NCBI RefSeq assembly: GCF_022627955.1
Contig: NZ_JABXGD010000002.1
Span: 124,001-188,000 of the forward strand
DNA: 64,000 nucleotides
Reading direction: 5' to 3'
Source of the DNA: Microbacterium sp. C5A9
GTDB lineage: Bacteria > Actinomycetota > Actinomycetes > Actinomycetales > Microbacteriaceae
Part shown: one piece after another, positions 1-9,711 of the stretch
How positions within the stretch are numbered: the first letter of the stretch is position 1
Layout: each line of letters opens with the position of its first letter
Notes under the pieces: model-generated
What the model saw: the letters and a program-made list of their open reading frames with translations, nothing else
Told to the model about the DNA's origin: nothing
Databases searched by the model: none
Program-made: the position numbers and the translations under genes

Positions 1-13
1 GCACCCGACGCTC

Positions 14-796
14 GTGATCCCGGGTGAGGGAGCGGATGCGCCGGCACCGCGCCGTCGCAAGCGGTGGCCGTGGGTGGTCGCGATCGTGCTCGTGGTGCTG
101 GTCGGGCTCGTGGTGGCCGCGGAGTTCATCGCGAGAGCGGTGCTCCCCGGCGTCGTCCGCTCGATGGTGATCGAGCAGCTCGATCTGCCCGCCGATCAGC
201 AGCTCGACGTGACGGCTGACGGCATCCTGCTGCCGCAGCTGATCGGCGGCCGCCTCGACAGCCTGCAGCTCTCGACCGACTCGGTCACGCTCGAGGGCAT
301 CACCGGCGCGGTCGATGTCACGGCCGAGGGAGTGCCGTTGCGCGGAGGCGATCTCGACGGAGCGTCCGGCACGATCCGCGTCGACGAGTCCCAGTTCACC
401 GAACTGCTCTCGGGCACCGAGCTGCCGGTCGACGCGGTCGCCTTCGAGGCGCCGAACGCCACGGTGTCGGGGTCTGTCAGCGTCCTGGGCGTCGCGATCC
501 CGATCTCGCTCACGGTGACGCCGGGCGTCGCGGACGGCGACCTGGAGCTCACCCCGGTCGGTCTCACCGTGGGCGGCCTCGAGATCGATGCCGAGCAGGT
601 CGGGTCCTCGCTCGGTGCACTCGGGGCGAACCTCACCCAGACTCAGCGGGTCTGCATCGCCGACCGGCTCCCTGCAGGGCTCACACTGTCAGATCTCCAG
701 ATCGACGGGAGCGTCGCTGTGATCGACGTCGATGTCGACGGTGCGATCGTCACCGACGAGACCCTTCAGCAGCCGGGCGTCTGCCCGCAGAGCTGA
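14..796 (+). CDS. LmeA/DUF2993-like membrane-anchored lipid-binding protein
   Basis: The 260-residue product has an Arg/Lys-rich start, one hydrophobic helix at about residues 19-38, and a beta-rich extracytoplasmic remainder. Its repeated ITGAVDVTAEGVPL-like segments resemble the DUF2993 family, whose mycobacterial member LmeA binds phospholipids in the cell envelope. The GTG at 14 is the first start seen, but the frame stays open to base 2, so the true start could lie upstream of the window. It is convergent with the BrkB gene, with only three bases between the stops. Family assignment rests on architecture and general sequence character, not on a catalytic motif. Confidence 0.6.
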   Translation: MIPGEGADAPAPRRRKRWPWVVAIVLVVLVGLVVAAEFIARAVLPGVVRSMVIEQLDLPADQQLDVTADGILLPQLIGGRLDSLQLSTDSVTLEGITGAVDVTAEGVPLRGGDLDGASGTIRVDESQFTELLSGTELPVDAVAFEAPNATVSGSVSVLGVAIPISLTVTPGVADGDLELTPVGLTVGGLEIDAEQVGSSLGALGANLTQTQRVCIADRLPAGLTLSDLQIDGSVAVIDVDVDGAIVTDETLQQPGVCPQS

Positions 797-799
797 TCC

Positions 800-1858
800 T
801 CAGTCGGTCTTCTGCTCGACCCCGCGCGCCGCGCGCTCGGCTTCCTGCGCGGTCCTGAGCGTCGCGGTGGCGAGAGCGACCTCGGCTTCGGCCCGCTGCA
901 CACGCCGCTGCTCGAAGGTCTTCGCGCCGAAGCGGGCGTGCACCCGGTCGTGCCGCTCGTCCTCCGACGTCACGATGTAGGCGCAAGCGATGAGCATGAC
1001 CTGGGTCGAGAGGTTGAGCCAGATGAGCAGCGCCAGCAGCGACGCGAACGAGGCCAGCAGCGGATTGCTGGTGGCTCCGCCGATGAAGAGGCTCGAGAGC
1101 TCCTGCAGCACGAGCAGGCCGACACCGCCGATCAGCGCGCCGGTCCAGAGTGAGCGGGGCGACGCGGCGACACCGGAGAGCAGACGGAAGACACCGGCGA
1201 TCAGCACGGTGTTGAGCGCGAGGACCACGAGGAGCGACACGATCCTGACGCTCCACGTCGCGGCCGCGGAGTCCTCGTCGAGTCCGAGGAGCCCGGTGAT
1301 CCAGGTGATGCCGAGTCTGCCCACGAAGGTCACCGCGGCCGAGGCGACGAAGAGCACCGCGACGCCGAGCGCGAGCAGGAGGTTGCGCAGCAGGACCCAG
1401 ATGAACAGGATGTCGTCCTGCGCGGTCCCCGAGATCAGGCGTACCGCGGTGCGGAGCGAGCCGACAGCGCTGAGTGCCGATCCGGTGAGGGCGACGGCCG
1501 AGACGATCCCGGCGATCGAGAGCGACAGCGGGACCCGCAGGTCGTCAGGGTCGATCACGCCCCCCTCGCCGATGAGGCCCGGCACCACCGACTGCACGGC
1601 GTCGATGATGGCCCGCCACGCCTCCGGGTTGCCCGCCAGCCAGAGCGCCGCGATCGAGAACCCGAGCAGAACACCGGCGAACACGCTGAACAGCGCACGG
1701 TAGGTGACGCTATCGGCGAGCATGGGACCCCGCCGCTCGCTGTAGAGGAGGAAGGCGCGCACGGGGCGGCGCTCGAGAGCCCAACGGATCGCCTTCGCGC
1801 TCACCCGAGCGATCAGGCCGGGAGGCTGGGCATTCTGGGACGCGGAATCAGTGCTCAT
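800..1858 (-). CDS. YihY/BrkB family multi-spanning membrane protein
   Basis: The product is 352 residues with about six hydrophobic segments. It starts with MSTDSAS and continues through LADSVTYRALFSVFAGVLLGFS, which matches the TM1 region of the YihY/virulence factor BrkB (UPF0761) family. The C-terminal tail is Arg/Ala/Glu rich and cytoplasmic in character. The frame is open upstream to 2260, but that extension is antisense to lysA and is rejected; the ATG at 1856-1858 fits the family N-terminus and lies 8 nt from a TAAGGT -10. Family members are inner-membrane proteins of unclear function, formerly misannotated as ribonuclease BN. Confidence 0.8.
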   Translation of the reverse strand: MSTDSASQNAQPPGLIARVSAKAIRWALERRPVRAFLLYSERRGPMLADSVTYRALFSVFAGVLLGFSIAALWLAGNPEAWRAIIDAVQSVVPGLIGEGGVIDPDDLRVPLSLSIAGIVSAVALTGSALSAVGSLRTAVRLISGTAQDDILFIWVLLRNLLLALGVAVLFVASAAVTFVGRLGITWITGLLGLDEDSAAATWSVRIVSLLVVLALNTVLIAGVFRLLSGVAASPRSLWTGALIGGVGLLVLQELSSLFIGGATSNPLLASFASLLALLIWLNLSTQVMLIACAYIVTSEDERHDRVHARFGAKTFEQRRVQRAEAEVALATATLRTAQEAERAARGVEQKTD

Positions 1859-1866
1859 CACGTCCC

Positions 1867-1872
1867 ACCTTA
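1867..1872 (-). promoter_or_regulatory. -10 element for BrkB-family gene
   Basis: TAAGGT on the minus strand lies 8 nt before the ATG at 1858, so the transcript is probably leaderless or nearly so. No convincing -35 is visible. Confidence 0.4.
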
Positions 1873-1945
1873 GGAGGCGGTAGGGGGTGTTCACAGGGGG
1901 TTGACGCAGAGGGTCACCATGACGGGTGAGGCATACCGGGTGCCC

Positions 1946-1951
1946 TAGAAT
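1946..1951 (+). promoter_or_regulatory. -10 element upstream of lysA
   Basis: TAGAAT, a close match to the actinobacterial -10, predicts a start of transcription near 1958 and a leader of about 50 nt for lysA. The same hexamer precedes tsaC and a membrane-protein gene in this window. Confidence 0.45.
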
Positions 1952-2006
1952 CGGGTCAACCTCGCGCTGCGCCCTCGCGCCGAAACCGTCCCACGATTGG
2001 TGTCCC

Positions 2007-3425
2007 TTGCTTTCCCCTGCCGATTCGCTCGCCCCGGAATGGCTCGTCGTGCCCGACGACGTGAACGATCTCCCCGACGCGGTGTGGCCGGCCTCCGCCG
2101 GACGCGACGCCGACGGAGCGCTCACGCTCTCCGGCATCGCCGCGACGACCCTCGCGCAGACGTACGGCACCCCGCTGCTGGTGCTCGACGAAGACGAGAT
2201 CCGCGGTCGGGCACGCGCGTTCCGCACGGCGTTCGACAGGGCAGCGGCCGACCACGGCACGACCGCGCAGGTCTACTACGCGGGAAAGGCGTTCCTCAGC
2301 ACGATCGTCGCCCGCTGGGTCGTCGATGAGGGTCTGCGCGTCGACGTGTGCACGGGCGGGGAGCTCGAGGTGGCTCTCGCCGCCGGTGTCGCCCCCGCAT
2401 CGCTGGGTTTCCACGGGAACAACAAGTCCGTCGCGGAACTCACTCGGGCGGTCGAAGTCGGCGTCGGGACGATCATCGTCGACAGCGCCATCGAGATCGA
2501 GCGACTCGCGGCGATCACAGCGCGGACCGGCGCCACCCAGCGCGTGCTCGTGCGCGTGATCAGCGGCGTGCACGCCGAGACGCACGACTTCCTCGCCACC
2601 GCCCATGAAGACCAGAAGTTCGGCTTCCCGCTTCCCGAGGCGGAGCAGGCCGTGGCGCGCATCCGAGAGCTCGAGAGTCTGGACTTCGCCGGGCTCCACT
2701 GCCACATCGGCTCGCAGATCTTCGGCGTCGCGGGATTCCGCGAGTCCGCGGAGAGGGTGCTCGAACTGCACGCCGCCCTGCTCGACGGGGGGCCCGTGCC
2801 GCAGCTCAATCTCGGCGGCGGGTTCGGCATCGCCTATACGAGCGTCGACGACCCCACACCCATCGAGACGCTCGCCGGCGAGATCGTTGCGGCCGTGGCA
2901 GAGGGCTGCGCCGCGCGAGGGATCTCCGTTCCCGCACTCTCGTTCGAGCCGGGGCGCGCCATCGTCGGCACCGCGGGGGTCACGCTGTACGAAGTCGGCA
3001 CGACCAAGGACGTCGCACTCGGCGCCGCCGGCACACGTCGGTACATCAGCGTCGACGGCGGCATGAGCGACAACGCCCGCACCGCGCTCTACGGCGCTCA
3101 GTTCTCGGCCCGTCTCGCCTCCCGTGCGGGAGTGGGGCCGGCGCAGCTGAGCCGCGTGGTCGGCAAGCACTGCGAGTCCGGCGACATCGTCGTGGATCAC
3201 GAGTACCTCCCCGATGACGTGACGCCCGGCGACCTGCTGGCCGTTCCCGCCACGGGTGCCTACTGCGCGCCGCTCGCGAGCAACTACAACCACGTTCCCC
3301 GCCCGCCCGTGGTGGCGGTGCGCGAGGGACGATCCACTGTCATCGTGCGCGGCGAGACCATCGCCGATGTGCTGTCGCGCGATGTCGGGGTCGACCCGGC
3401 CGCGGCAGAGACACGACACCGCTGA
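2007..3425 (+). CDS. lysA: diaminopimelate decarboxylase
   Basis: LysA decarboxylates meso-diaminopimelate to L-lysine using PLP. With the TTG at 2007 the product is 472 residues. Visible family motifs are YAGKAF (Schiff-base Lys at residue 94), LHCHIGSQI, LNLGGGFGIAY and KHCESGD. The start is uncertain. The frame is open from 1926, but residues before LLSPADSLAPEWL do not look like LysA, and a GTG at 2049 is the alternative. Hom and thrB follow on the same strand, forming an aspartate-family cluster. A small inverted repeat just after the stop may partly uncouple it from hom. Confidence 0.92.
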   Translation: MLSPADSLAPEWLVVPDDVNDLPDAVWPASAGRDADGALTLSGIAATTLAQTYGTPLLVLDEDEIRGRARAFRTAFDRAAADHGTTAQVYYAGKAFLSTIVARWVVDEGLRVDVCTGGELEVALAAGVAPASLGFHGNNKSVAELTRAVEVGVGTIIVDSAIEIERLAAITARTGATQRVLVRVISGVHAETHDFLATAHEDQKFGFPLPEAEQAVARIRELESLDFAGLHCHIGSQIFGVAGFRESAERVLELHAALLDGGPVPQLNLGGGFGIAYTSVDDPTPIETLAGEIVAAVAEGCAARGISVPALSFEPGRAIVGTAGVTLYEVGTTKDVALGAAGTRRYISVDGGMSDNARTALYGAQFSARLASRAGVGPAQLSRVVGKHCESGDIVVDHEYLPDDVTPGDLLAVPATGAYCAPLASNYNHVPRPPVVAVREGRSTVIVRGETIADVLSRDVGVDPAAAETRHR

Positions 3426-3453
3426 GTCGGATCCGCGACCCGCGCGATCCGAC
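3426..3453 (+). terminator. hairpin between lysA and hom
   Basis: An 8-bp perfect inverted repeat, gtcggatc at 3426-3433 and gatccgac at 3446-3453, follows the lysA stop directly with a 12-nt GC-rich loop. There is no U-run, so it may attenuate transcription or protect the message rather than terminate fully. Confidence 0.4.
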
Positions 3454-3488
3454 GACGCATCACCGAACCACCCTCCGAAGGAGAAGCA

Positions 3489-4796
3489 ATGACGACTGAG
3501 TACCGACGACTTCGCGTGGCGCTGCTGGGCGCCGGAGCGGTCGGCTCCCAGGTCGCCGCCCTCCTGCTGCGCCACGGCGACGAGCTCGCGGACCGCGCGG
3601 GCGCATCGCTCGAGCTGGCAGGCATCGCGGTGCGCAACCTCGACGCTCCACGCGACACCGATCTGCCGAAGGATCTCTTCACGACCGACGCCGAGTCGCT
3701 GATCCTCGGGTCGGACATCGTGATCGAGCTCATCGGCGGCATCGAGCCGGCCCGCACCAGCATCCTGCAGGCGATCGGCTCCGGCGCCGACGTCGTCACG
3801 GCGAACAAGGCGCTCCTCGCCACACACGGCCCCGAGCTCTTCGAGGCGGCTGACCGTGTCGGCGCGTCCGTCTACTACGAGGCCGCAGCCGCCGGAGCGA
3901 TCCCGATCATCCGCCCGCTGCGCGACTCGCTCGCCGGCGACCGAGTCGTGCGCATCATGGGCATCGTGAACGGCACGACCAACTACATCCTCGATCGGAT
4001 GGACACCGAGGGCGCCGACTTCGGCGACGTGCTCGCCGACGCGCAGCGTCTGGGCTACGCCGAGGCGGACCCGACCGCCGACGTCGAGGGATTCGACGCC
4101 GCGCAGAAGGCGGCGATCCTCGCCAGCCTCGCGTTCCACACCGCGGTCCCGCTCGACGCGGTGCACCGCGAGGGCATCACCTCGGTCACGGCATCGATGA
4201 TCGAAGAGGCTCGTGCGGCCGGCTTCGTGATCAAGCTGCTGGCCGTCTGCGAACGCATCGAGGCGAACGGCACCGAGTCCATCTCGGTGCGGGTCTACCC
4301 GGCGCTCATCCCGCAGTCGCACCCGCTCGCCTCCGTGCACGGGGCCAACAACGCGGTGTTCGTCGAGGCCGAGGCCGCCGGTTCGCTCATGTTCTACGGC
4401 GCAGGAGCCGGGGGAGTCCAGACCGCATCCGCCGTCCTCGGTGACGTGGTCTCTGCCGCCCGCCGCCACATCGCCGGTGGGGTGGGCGTCGGCGAGTCGA
4501 CCAGGGCCAACCTTCCGGTCGTCCCGATCGGACACGTCACGACCCGCTACCAGGTCACCCTCGAGGTGTCGGATGCCCCCGGCGTGCTCGCGACGGTCGC
4601 CGGCATCCTCAGCGACGGAGGCGTCTCGGTCGCGACCGTGGTGCAGACCGTCGAGGGTGAGGACGAGACCACGGCGCGCCTCGTCATCGGCACCCACCGG
4701 GCGACCGATCAGGCGCTGAGCGTGACCGTCGCGGCCCTCGCCGACAGCTCCGTCGTCGAGCGCGTGGTCTCCGTGCTCCGCGTGGAAGGCGAGTGA
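3489..4796 (+). CDS. hom: homoserine dehydrogenase
   Basis: Hom reduces aspartate semialdehyde to homoserine, the branch point for threonine and methionine. The 435-residue protein has an N-terminal NAD(P)-binding fold (LLGAGAVGSQVA, about residues 12-23), ANKALLA, and the central motif GIVNGTTNYILDRM. A C-terminal ACT domain from about residue 345 (TRYQVTLEVSDAPGVLATVA) is the usual site of threonine feedback control. Length matches the monofunctional bacterial enzyme. An AAGGAGAAGC ribosome site precedes the ATG. It overlaps thrB by four bases (GTGA), so the two are translationally coupled. Confidence 0.96.
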   Translation: MTTEYRRLRVALLGAGAVGSQVAALLLRHGDELADRAGASLELAGIAVRNLDAPRDTDLPKDLFTTDAESLILGSDIVIELIGGIEPARTSILQAIGSGADVVTANKALLATHGPELFEAADRVGASVYYEAAAAGAIPIIRPLRDSLAGDRVVRIMGIVNGTTNYILDRMDTEGADFGDVLADAQRLGYAEADPTADVEGFDAAQKAAILASLAFHTAVPLDAVHREGITSVTASMIEEARAAGFVIKLLAVCERIEANGTESISVRVYPALIPQSHPLASVHGANNAVFVEAEAAGSLMFYGAGAGGVQTASAVLGDVVSAARRHIAGGVGVGESTRANLPVVPIGHVTTRYQVTLEVSDAPGVLATVAGILSDGGVSVATVVQTVEGEDETTARLVIGTHRATDQALSVTVAALADSSVVERVVSVLRVEGE

Positions 4797-5728
4797 CGGT
4801 GGCAGCAGGGCGCACGGTCGAGGTGACCGTACCGGCGACCAGCGCCAACCTCGGCCCGGGCTTCGACACTCTGGGTCTCGCCCTCAGCGTGTACGACACC
4901 CTGCTCGTGACCGAGCTCCCCGCGGGAGAGCTCGAGATCGAGGTCACCGGCTCGGGTGCGGGGGAGATCCCGCGCGACGACTCGAACCTGATCGTGCGCA
5001 CGATCGCGCACGTCTACGCGGATGTCGGGCGCCCGCTGCCCGGCCTGCGCATCGTCGCCGAGAACGGCGTGCCGCACGGGCGGGGCCTCGGATCCTCCGG
5101 AGCAGCCGTGACCGCCGGCATCCTCGCGGCCAAGGGGCTGCTCGAGGGCGACGTCGTCATCAGCGACGCCGACATGCTGCGACTGGCCACCGAGATCGAA
5201 GGGCACCCCGACAACGTCGCTCCGGCCCTGTTCGGCGGTCTCACGATCGCATGGGTGGGGGAGCGCGGCCCGCAGCACAAGAAGCTGCTCGTGCATCGGG
5301 GAGTGTCGCCGCTCGTGCTCGTGCCGTCGTACACGATGTCGACGTCGAAGGCGCGTTCGCTGCAGCCGCCCCACGTCTCGACGGAGGATGCCGTCTTCAA
5401 CGTCTCCCGGTCGGCTCTGCTGATCGCGGCACTGATGCAGAGCCCCGAGCTGCTGCTCGACGCGACCGCCGACCGGCTGCACCAGGACTACCGCGCCGAG
5501 GCGATGCCCGAGACGCAGAGGCTCGTGCAGACGCTGCGGAGCGCGGGATTCGCCGCCGTCGTGTCGGGAGCGGGTCCCAGCGTCCTGGTGCTGGCCGACG
5601 GCCCCGGCAGCCGTCAGGAAGCCGTGGAGCTGGCCGAATCGACCACCGACACCCCGTGGGAAGCGCTGCTGCTCGCAGTCGACGTGCGTGGTGGTACAGT
5701 GGGGAACCGAGCGGAGGGCTCCACGTAA
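4793..5728 (+). CDS. thrB: homoserine kinase
   Basis: ThrB phosphorylates homoserine on the way to threonine. The 311-residue protein is a GHMP kinase: an N-terminal substrate-binding segment VPATSANLGPGFDTLG and the ATP-binding PHGRGLGSSGAA loop near residue 100. The GTG start overlaps the hom stop as GTGA. Threonine synthase (thrC), which lies between hom and thrB in mycobacteria, is not here. The last codons contain the probable rho promoter. Confidence 0.95.
   Translation: MTVAAGRTVEVTVPATSANLGPGFDTLGLALSVYDTLLVTELPAGELEIEVTGSGAGEIPRDDSNLIVRTIAHVYADVGRPLPGLRIVAENGVPHGRGLGSSGAAVTAGILAAKGLLEGDVVISDADMLRLATEIEGHPDNVAPALFGGLTIAWVGERGPQHKKLLVHRGVSPLVLVPSYTMSTSKARSLQPPHVSTEDAVFNVSRSALLIAALMQSPELLLDATADRLHQDYRAEAMPETQRLVQTLRSAGFAAVVSGAGPSVLVLADGPGSRQEAVELAESTTDTPWEALLLAVDVRGGTVGNRAEGST
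5695..5700 (+). promoter_or_regulatory. -10 element for rho, inside the end of thrB
   Basis: TACAGT in the last codons of thrB predicts a transcript start near 5707 and a leader of about 220 nt before rho. The leader is visibly less GC-rich than its surroundings, with C exceeding G at 5726-5815. This agrees with, but does not prove, a Rho-sensitive autoregulatory leader. Confidence 0.4.
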
Positions 5729-5925
5729 CTGCGTGAATCTGGCCCCATTGCAACTCTGCAAGACCCGCACGTGAACCCCTGATGCACTGTTCCTTCTGAG
5801 AGCTCAGTTCTCTTCGACGGCCCGGTGACAAGGCTTCCTGGCGCCGAGCGCCAGCCCGTGCGATCGCGCGCAGCACCCGTTGTGCGCGTACCGCTCATGT
5901 CTTCGAGACCAAAGAGGGAGTACTC

Positions 5926-7929
5926 GTGGAGAATTTCTCCGAGACCCAGAACGACCAGGCGGCGCCCGCTGCCGAGGCCCCCGCCACGTCCGTCAGCTCC
6001 GACGCCGCCTCCGGCGCCGCAGCGACCGAGACGGCGCCCCCGCGCAAGCGCGCACCGCGCCGCGCGACCACCGCCACCGCTGCCGCGAAGGCCGAGAAGG
6101 CGACGACCGACGCCGCTCCTGCGGCGGAGAAGTCGGCGTCCGCCGCGACGACGGATGCGCCCGCTGCGGAGACCGCAGAGGCTCCGAAGGCGAAGGCGCC
6201 GCGCCGCAGCCGCGCCAAGAAGGCCGATGCAGAGGCCCCCGCCGCATCCGCGGAAGCCGGATCGTCCGAGGCGTCCGCGCCCGCGCAGGCTGATTCCGCA
6301 CCGCGCTCTTCAGCGAAGGCCGACTCCACGCCCGCCGCCGAGGCACCCGCTGTTCCGGCCGCCGCATCCGCTCCCGAGGGCGGCGAGTCCTCGGACGAGC
6401 CGAAGAAGCCGAGCCGCGGTCGCCGCACCGCCAAGAAGCCCGCAGCCGAGGCTGAGGCGCCCGCCGCTGAGAAGACCGCAGACGCTGCTCCCGCCGAGAA
6501 CGGCCAGGGTGCGAACCAGACGTCCGAGGCATCGGCCGACTCCGCCGAGGGCGACGAGCAGGGCGGACGCGGACGCAACCGCAACCGCAGCCGCAACCGC
6601 GGGCGCGGTCAGAACGGCAACGCCACGGCGCAGCCCGAGCAGCAGCAGAGCGCACCGGCCGACGACGACCAGTCGTCGGGCAACGGTCGCAACCGTCAGC
6701 GCAACAAGCGCCGCGGCGGAGCTCCGACCGACGAGTTCGACACCGAGATCGGCGAGGACGACGTCCTGATCCCGATCGCCGGGATCCTCGACGTCCTCGA
6801 CAACTACGCCTTCGTGCGTACGACGGGCTACCTCGCCGGACCCAGCGACGTATACGTCTCGCTCGGACAGGTCAAGAAGTACAACCTGCGCAAGGGCGAC
6901 GCGATCGTCGGATCGATCAAGCAGCCGCGTGAGGGCGAGCAGCAGGGGCGTCAGAAGTACAACGCCCTGGTCAAGGTCGATTCGATCAACGGACTGTCGA
7001 TCGACGACGCCGCCACCCGCGTCGAGTTCGGCAAGCTCACGCCCCTCTACCCGCAGGAGCGCCTGCGTCTCGAGACGGTGCCCGAGAAGCTGACCCAGCG
7101 CATCATCGATCTCGTCGCCCCGATCGGCAAGGGCCAGCGCGGCCTCATCGTCGCGCCGCCCAAGGCCGGCAAGACGATCGTGCTGCAGCAGATCGCCAAC
7201 GCGATCGCGCAGAACAACCCCGAGGTCCACCTCATGGTCGTGCTCGTCGACGAGCGCCCCGAAGAGGTCACCGACATGGAGCGCACGGTCAAGGGCGAGG
7301 TCATCGCCTCGACCTTCGACCGCCCCGCCGAGGACCACACGACGGTCGCCGAGCTCGCGATCGAGCGCGCCAAGCGTCTCGTCGAGCTGGGCCGCGACGT
7401 CGTCGTGCTGCTCGACTCGATCACGCGCCTCGGTCGCGCGTACAACCTCGCCGCTCCGGCATCTGGACGCGTGCTCTCGGGTGGAGTCGACGCGTCGGCG
7501 CTGTACCCGCCCAAGCGCTTCTTCGGCGCCGCGCGCAACATCGAGAACGGCGGATCGCTCACGATCCTCGCCACGGCTCTCGTCGAGACCGGATCCAAGA
7601 TGGACGAGGTCATCTTCGAGGAGTTCAAGGGCACCGGCAACAGCGAGCTGCGCCTGTCGCGCCAGCTGGCCGACAAGCGCATCTTCCCGGCTGTCGACGT
7701 GAACGCGTCGAGCACCCGCCGCGAGGAGATGCTGCTGTCCGCCGACGAGGTCAAGATCACCTGGAAGCTGCGTCGTGCCCTCGCGGGTCTCGACCAGCAG
7801 CAGGCGCTCGAGGTCGTCCTGGGCAAGCTCAAGGAGACCCACTCGAACGTCGAGTTCCTGGTGCAGATGCAGAAGTCGATCCCGACGCTGCCTGCCGGCG
7901 GTCACGGGCACGACAGCAACATCCGCTGA
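5926..7929 (+). CDS. rho: transcription termination factor Rho
   Basis: Rho is the hexameric RNA-dependent ATPase that terminates transcription. The 667-residue product is longer than the E. coli type because residues 1 to about 265 form an Ala/Lys/Arg/Glu-rich, then Asn/Arg/Gly-rich extension, as known in actinobacterial Rho. The core has the cold-shock-like RNA-binding domain ([14 protein letters not shown]), Walker A PPKAGKT at about residues 411-417, Walker [17 protein letters not shown], the Q-loop region [22 protein letters not shown] and the R-loop [11 protein letters not shown]. The GTG start follows GAGGGAG. It lies 11 nt before prfA and is probably cotranscribed with it. Confidence 0.97.
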   Translation: MENFSETQNDQAAPAAEAPATSVSSDAASGAAATETAPPRKRAPRRATTATAAAKAEKATTDAAPAAEKSASAATTDAPAAETAEAPKAKAPRRSRAKKADAEAPAASAEAGSSEASAPAQADSAPRSSAKADSTPAAEAPAVPAAASAPEGGESSDEPKKPSRGRRTAKKPAAEAEAPAAEKTADAAPAENGQGANQTSEASADSAEGDEQGGRGRNRNRSRNRGRGQNGNATAQPEQQQSAPADDDQSSGNGRNRQRNKRRGGAPTDEFDTEIGEDDVLIPIAGILDVLDNYAFVRTTGYLAGPSDVYVSLGQVKKYNLRKGDAIVGSIKQPREGEQQGRQKYNALVKVDSINGLSIDDAATRVEFGKLTPLYPQERLRLETVPEKLTQRIIDLVAPIGKGQRGLIVAPPKAGKTIVLQQIANAIAQNNPEVHLMVVLVDERPEEVTDMERTVKGEVIASTFDRPAEDHTTVAELAIERAKRLVELGRDVVVLLDSITRLGRAYNLAAPASGRVLSGGVDASALYPPKRFFGAARNIENGGSLTILATALVETGSKMDEVIFEEFKGTGNSELRLSRQLADKRIFPAVDVNASSTRREEMLLSADEVKITWKLRRALAGLDQQQALEVVLGKLKETHSNVEFLVQMQKSIPTLPAGGHGHDSNIR

Positions 7930-7940
7930 GCGGAGCCGCT

Positions 7941-9020
7941 GTGTTCGAGTCCGTCCAGACTCTGATCGACGAGCATCGCCGGGTGCAGGAGGAGCTCTCC
8001 GACCCGGCGGTGCACGCCGACGCCGCTCGGGCGAAGCGCGTCAACCGCCGCTACGCCGAGCTCTCCCGCATCGTCTCGGCGCACGACGCGTGGGTGGCGG
8101 CGGTCGACGACCTGGAGGCCGCGCGCGAGCTCGCCCGTGAGGACGAGGCGTTCGCCGACGAGGTCCCCGGCCTCGAAGACGGCGTCCAGGCCGCGCAGGA
8201 GAGGCTTCGTCGTCTGCTCATCCCGCGCGACCCGGATGACGCCCGCGACGTGATCATGGAGATCAAGGCGGGGGAGGGCGGCGCCGAGTCGGCGCTGTTC
8301 GCCGCAGACCTGCTGCGCATGTACATCCAGTACGCGGCGTCGAAGGGGTGGAAGACCGAGCTCCTCGAGCGCAACGAGTCCGATCTGGGCGGATACAAGG
8401 ATGTCCAGGTCGCGATCAAGGGATCCTCGACCGACCCCGCGCAGGGCGTGTGGGCTCACCTGAAGTACGAGGGCGGTGTGCACCGTGTGCAGCGCGTGCC
8501 GGCGACCGAGTCGCAGGGCCGCATCCACACCTCGACCACCGGCGTGCTGGTGTTCCCGGAGGTCGACGAGCCCGATGAGATCGCGATCAACCAGAACGAT
8601 CTCAAGATCGACGTGTTCCGCTCCTCGGGCCCCGGCGGCCAGTCCGTGAACACCACCGACTCCGCCGTGCGCATCACGCATGTCCCGACGGGGATCGTCG
8701 TCTCGATGCAGAACGAGAAGTCGCAGCTGCAGAACCGCGAGGCGGCGATGCGCGTGCTCCGCGCCCGGCTGCTCGCCAAGCAGCAGGAGGAGCTGGACGC
8801 CGCGGCATCGGACGCCCGCAAGTCGCAGATCCGGGGGATGGACCGCTCGGAGCGCATCCGCACCTACAACTTCCCCGAGAACCGCATCGCCGATCACCGT
8901 ACGGGCTTCAAGGCGTACAACCTCGACCAGGTGATGGACGGGGCTCTCGAGCCGATCATCGAGAGTGCGATCCAGGCCGACGAAGAGGCCCGGCTCGCCG
9001 CGGTCGGCTCGGAGTCCTGA
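7941..9020 (+). CDS. prfA: peptide chain release factor 1
   Basis: RF1 recognises UAA and UAG stops and triggers peptide release. The 359-residue protein has the PAT anticodon-like tripeptide at 187-189 ([11 protein letters not shown]), which separates RF1 from RF2, and the GGQ hydrolysis motif at 232-234 ([10 protein letters not shown]). The GTG start lies 11 nt after the rho stop. In many bacteria prmC, which methylates the GGQ glutamine, follows directly. Here about 6 kb of other genes separates the two. Confidence 0.97.
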   Translation: MFESVQTLIDEHRRVQEELSDPAVHADAARAKRVNRRYAELSRIVSAHDAWVAAVDDLEAARELAREDEAFADEVPGLEDGVQAAQERLRRLLIPRDPDDARDVIMEIKAGEGGAESALFAADLLRMYIQYAASKGWKTELLERNESDLGGYKDVQVAIKGSSTDPAQGVWAHLKYEGGVHRVQRVPATESQGRIHTSTTGVLVFPEVDEPDEIAINQNDLKIDVFRSSGPGGQSVNTTDSAVRITHVPTGIVVSMQNEKSQLQNREAAMRVLRARLLAKQQEELDAAASDARKSQIRGMDRSERIRTYNFPENRIADHRTGFKAYNLDQVMDGALEPIIESAIQADEEARLAAVGSES

Positions 9021-9042
9021 GCCGACGGCGAGTCCCGTCGGC
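9021..9042. terminator. hairpin between convergent prfA and response regulator
   Basis: A perfect 8-bp stem, gccgacgg at 9021-9028 and ccgtcggc at 9035-9042 with a 6-nt loop, begins at the base after the prfA stop and can serve both convergent transcripts. No U-run follows. Confidence 0.6.
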
Positions 9043-9057
9043 GCGATCGGTGCCCGA

Positions 9058-9711
9058 TCAGCGGCGTGCCGCGTACCGGTGCTCCGGGCGTCCGGTGGCT
9101 CCGTAACGGAGTCGCACCTCCACGACGGTCCTCGCGGCGAGAGCGGCGAGATGGCGCTGCGCCGTCGCACGGGAGATCCCGACGCGGTCACCGACCTCGG
9201 CGGCCGACGCCTCGCCGTCGCCGAGCGCGGCGAGCACCAGCTGCTCGGTCGCGGAGCGGGAGACCGAGACCGTATCGCCGGACCCGTGCAGGATCGCCAG
9301 GGCGCGGTCCACGTCCTCCTGACGGAGGGGACGCTCTCCGGCGAGGAGGTTGCGATAGCGCGCATAGCGCTCGAGGAGTGCGGTCAGCGCGCGTCGGTCG
9401 AAGGGCTTGCGCAGATAGCCCACCGCCCCCGATCTCAGCGCCCTGCGCACGGTCGGCGCATCGTCGGCCGCCGAGATGAGAATGGCGTCGACCCCGGTGT
9501 CGCGGACGAGAGCGATGCCGTCGCCGTCCGGCAGGAAGACGTCCGCCAGGATCAGGTCGGGTCGCAGCGAGGCGATGCCCTCGCGCGCCTCGGCGATGGA
9601 GCGCACGGGATCGAGTGCGGCGAAGCCCGGTTGACCGTCGACGACGCCCTGGTGCAGCTGCCCGACGCGGAAGTCGTCGTCGAGGATGAGAACGCGGATG
9701 GGGTCGGTCAT
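9058..9711 (-). CDS. CitB/DcuR-type response regulator
   Basis: The 217-residue protein has an N-terminal receiver domain: acidic pocket ILDDDF at residues 9-14, phospho-acceptor Asp in LILADVFLPDGDG, and Lys in YLRKPF. A C-terminal winged-helix/HTH follows (SAAEVGDRVGISRATAQRHL). This layout, together with the partner kinase, matches the CitB/DpiA/DcuR family that controls citrate or C4-dicarboxylate uptake. Its ATG overlaps the kinase stop as ATGA, so the two are coupled. The likely target is the divergent CitMHS gene. Confidence 0.88.
   Translation of the reverse strand: MTDPIRVLILDDDFRVGQLHQGVVDGQPGFAALDPVRSIAEAREGIASLRPDLILADVFLPDGDGIALVRDTGVDAILISAADDAPTVRRALRSGAVGYLRKPFDRRALTALLERYARYRNLLAGERPLRQEDVDRALAILHGSGDTVSVSRSATEQLVLAALGDGEASAAEVGDRVGISRATAQRHLAALAARTVVEVRLRYGATGRPEHRYAARR

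Noticed and set aside
1952..2006. Lysine riboswitch before lysA
   Set aside because: The predicted leader of about 50 nt is far too short for an L-box and shows no matching core.
1956..4697. 913-residue open frame on the minus strand opposite lysA and hom
   Set aside because: It is the high-GC shadow of two clear enzymes: low-complexity His/Asp/Gly/Arg sequence, no domain, no ribosome site.
4793..5728. Threonine synthase expected between hom and thrB
   Set aside because: hom and thrB overlap by four bases, so there is no remnant; thrC is simply elsewhere, as in corynebacteria.
5825..6769. Arg/Pro-rich 314-residue frame overlapping the start of rho
   Set aside because: Alternate frame of the Ala-rich Rho extension; the repeats of Arg and Pro are a by-product of GCC/CGC codons.
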